A DNA stretch of 5,810 nt from the NCBI GenBank assembly GCA_041655595.1, contig JBBAFB010000126.1, positions 1 to 5,810 of the forward strand, given 5' to 3'. Under the pieces are notes generated by a model. That model had not been told where the DNA came from and ran no database searches. It worked only from the letters and a program-made list of their open reading frames with translations. The DNA comes from JBBAFB01 sp041655595 (GTDB lineage: Bacteria > Bacillota > DULZ01). Both the position numbers and the translations under genes were made by a program. This document shows positions 5,248-5,810 of the stretch, piece by piece (position 1 is the stretch's first letter; every line of letters starts with the position of its first letter).

Positions 5248-5810
5248 TGACCCTATTGCTATACTTAGTTGCGGAGTTGGCCCTTAAAATATCCAGCCTG
5301 TTAAAGCCCAATTTCTCTAAGTATTCGTTAAAATCCTTTACTCCAAAAATCCATTCCTGAGCCCATTCGTCAAAACCTTCCTGGGTCTTGGTCCTGTTAT
5401 AAAACTCTCTGATAAAGGCCCCGTCAACCTCATAAAAACCGTAACAACCTGTGGGATGAGCACCCCAAGGCACTTCCACTATAGCGTCTACTAAGTAGTG
5501 AGGAATCAAGTTGGCACCGGGATCCTGCCTGATGACATGCTCCGGAACAACTTCCTCCGCAACTACAATTAATGTTTTAGCCGCTTTCATTGCCTCGGCA
5601 TCGGAATACCTTTGCCCAATTACCTTAACTGTGCCGTCTTCCCCCACTTGCTGAACATGAGCTATACAAACATCGGGACGTGCTGCGGGAACATGAATCA
5701 ATTGACCTTCTCCATAGAAGGTATCTTGGGCAAAATCAAACTTTTTCTGAGGTATAACCGGATTGTTGCCGTCCCTTAAGTTATGAGCAGCCAACATATC
5801 ATACTTGGGG
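5231..5810 (-). CDS. gctA: Glutaconate-type CoA-transferase, subunit A (partial, N-terminus outside the window)
   Basis: The last 192 residues are visible and the frame stays open to the right edge. The methionine at 5795-5797 is internal: the codons before it read P-K-Y-D and continue the protein. Family subunits are about 300 or more residues, so roughly the N-terminal 40 percent is missing, including the CoA-binding region expected there. The visible part has the family core: GQLIHVPAARPDVCIAHVQQ followed by GEDGTVKVIGQ, then AAKTLIVVAEEVVP, where subunit A proteins carry a conserved E-E strand end, and PHYLVDAIVEVPWGAHPTGC. The tail is rich in aromatic and acidic residues (FDEWAQEWIFGVKDFNEYL). 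It is the first gene seen in the operon and is joined to subunit B by a 1-base overlap. The assignment depends on this pairing as well as on the motifs. Confidence 0.88.
   Translation of the reverse strand, partial: PKYDMLAAHNLRDGNNPVIPQKKFDFAQDTFYGEGQLIHVPAARPDVCIAHVQQVGEDGTVKVIGQRYSDAEAMKAAKTLIVVAEEVVPEHVIRQDPGANLIPHYLVDAIVEVPWGAHPTGCYGFYEVDGAFIREFYNRTKTQEGFDEWAQEWIFGVKDFNEYLEKLGFNRLDILRANSATKYSNRVKRGAV

Noticed and set aside
5231..5797. Subunit A as a complete gene starting at the methionine at 5795-5797
   Set aside because: The frame continues in sense to the window edge (P-K-Y-D before the methionine), the protein would be far too short for the family, and no ribosome site precedes it.

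Overview
The window holds one minus-strand operon for short-chain acyl-CoA metabolism, followed on the left by about 290 bases of repeat-rich, apparently non-coding DNA. Transcription runs from right to left. In that direction the genes are: the C-terminal part of a glutaconate-type CoA-transferase subunit A (5231-5810, cut by the window edge), its subunit B (4413-5231), an acetyl-CoA C-acetyltransferase/thiolase (3157-4338), a butyryl-CoA-dehydrogenase-type acyl-CoA dehydrogenase (1990-3132), 3-hydroxybutyryl-CoA dehydrogenase (1117-1968) and a crotonase/enoyl-CoA hydratase (290-1072).

Together the genes encode a complete C4 cycle. The CoA-transferase puts CoA on a free acid, probably using acetyl-CoA as donor. 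The dehydrogenase interconverts butyryl-CoA and crotonyl-CoA, the crotonase makes 3-hydroxybutyryl-CoA, the NAD-dependent dehydrogenase makes acetoacetyl-CoA, and the thiolase cleaves it to two acetyl-CoA. All steps except the thermodynamically demanding one can run either way, so the sequence does not say whether the cell oxidises butyrate or makes it. No etfAB genes lie between the structural genes or after the last one, unlike the classical clostridial crt-bcd-etfBA-hbd operon.

Strong purine-rich Shine-Dalgarno sites, moderate GC, short intercistronic gaps and the strictly anaerobic style of the pathway suggest a Gram-positive member of the Clostridia. A Peptococcaceae, Desulfotomaculum-like or syntrophic fatty-acid oxidiser is plausible, but this is an inference from gene content and not a proven assignment.

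Inside the operon the gaps are a 1-nt overlap (gctA/gctB), then 74, 24, 21 and 44 nt. The 74-nt gap before the thiolase is the only one with notable structure. Its RNA can form a long hairpin whose pyrimidine arm is also a perfect 7-nt complement of the thiolase Shine-Dalgarno sequence. No promoter for the operon is visible; it should lie beyond the right edge.

The left end (1-289) contains two diverged copies of a unit of about 90-95 nt (1-90 and 111-204), a small palindrome between them, and a seven-copy heptamer tandem repeat (234-282) that stops 7 bases before the crotonase stop codon. No convincing gene is seen there.
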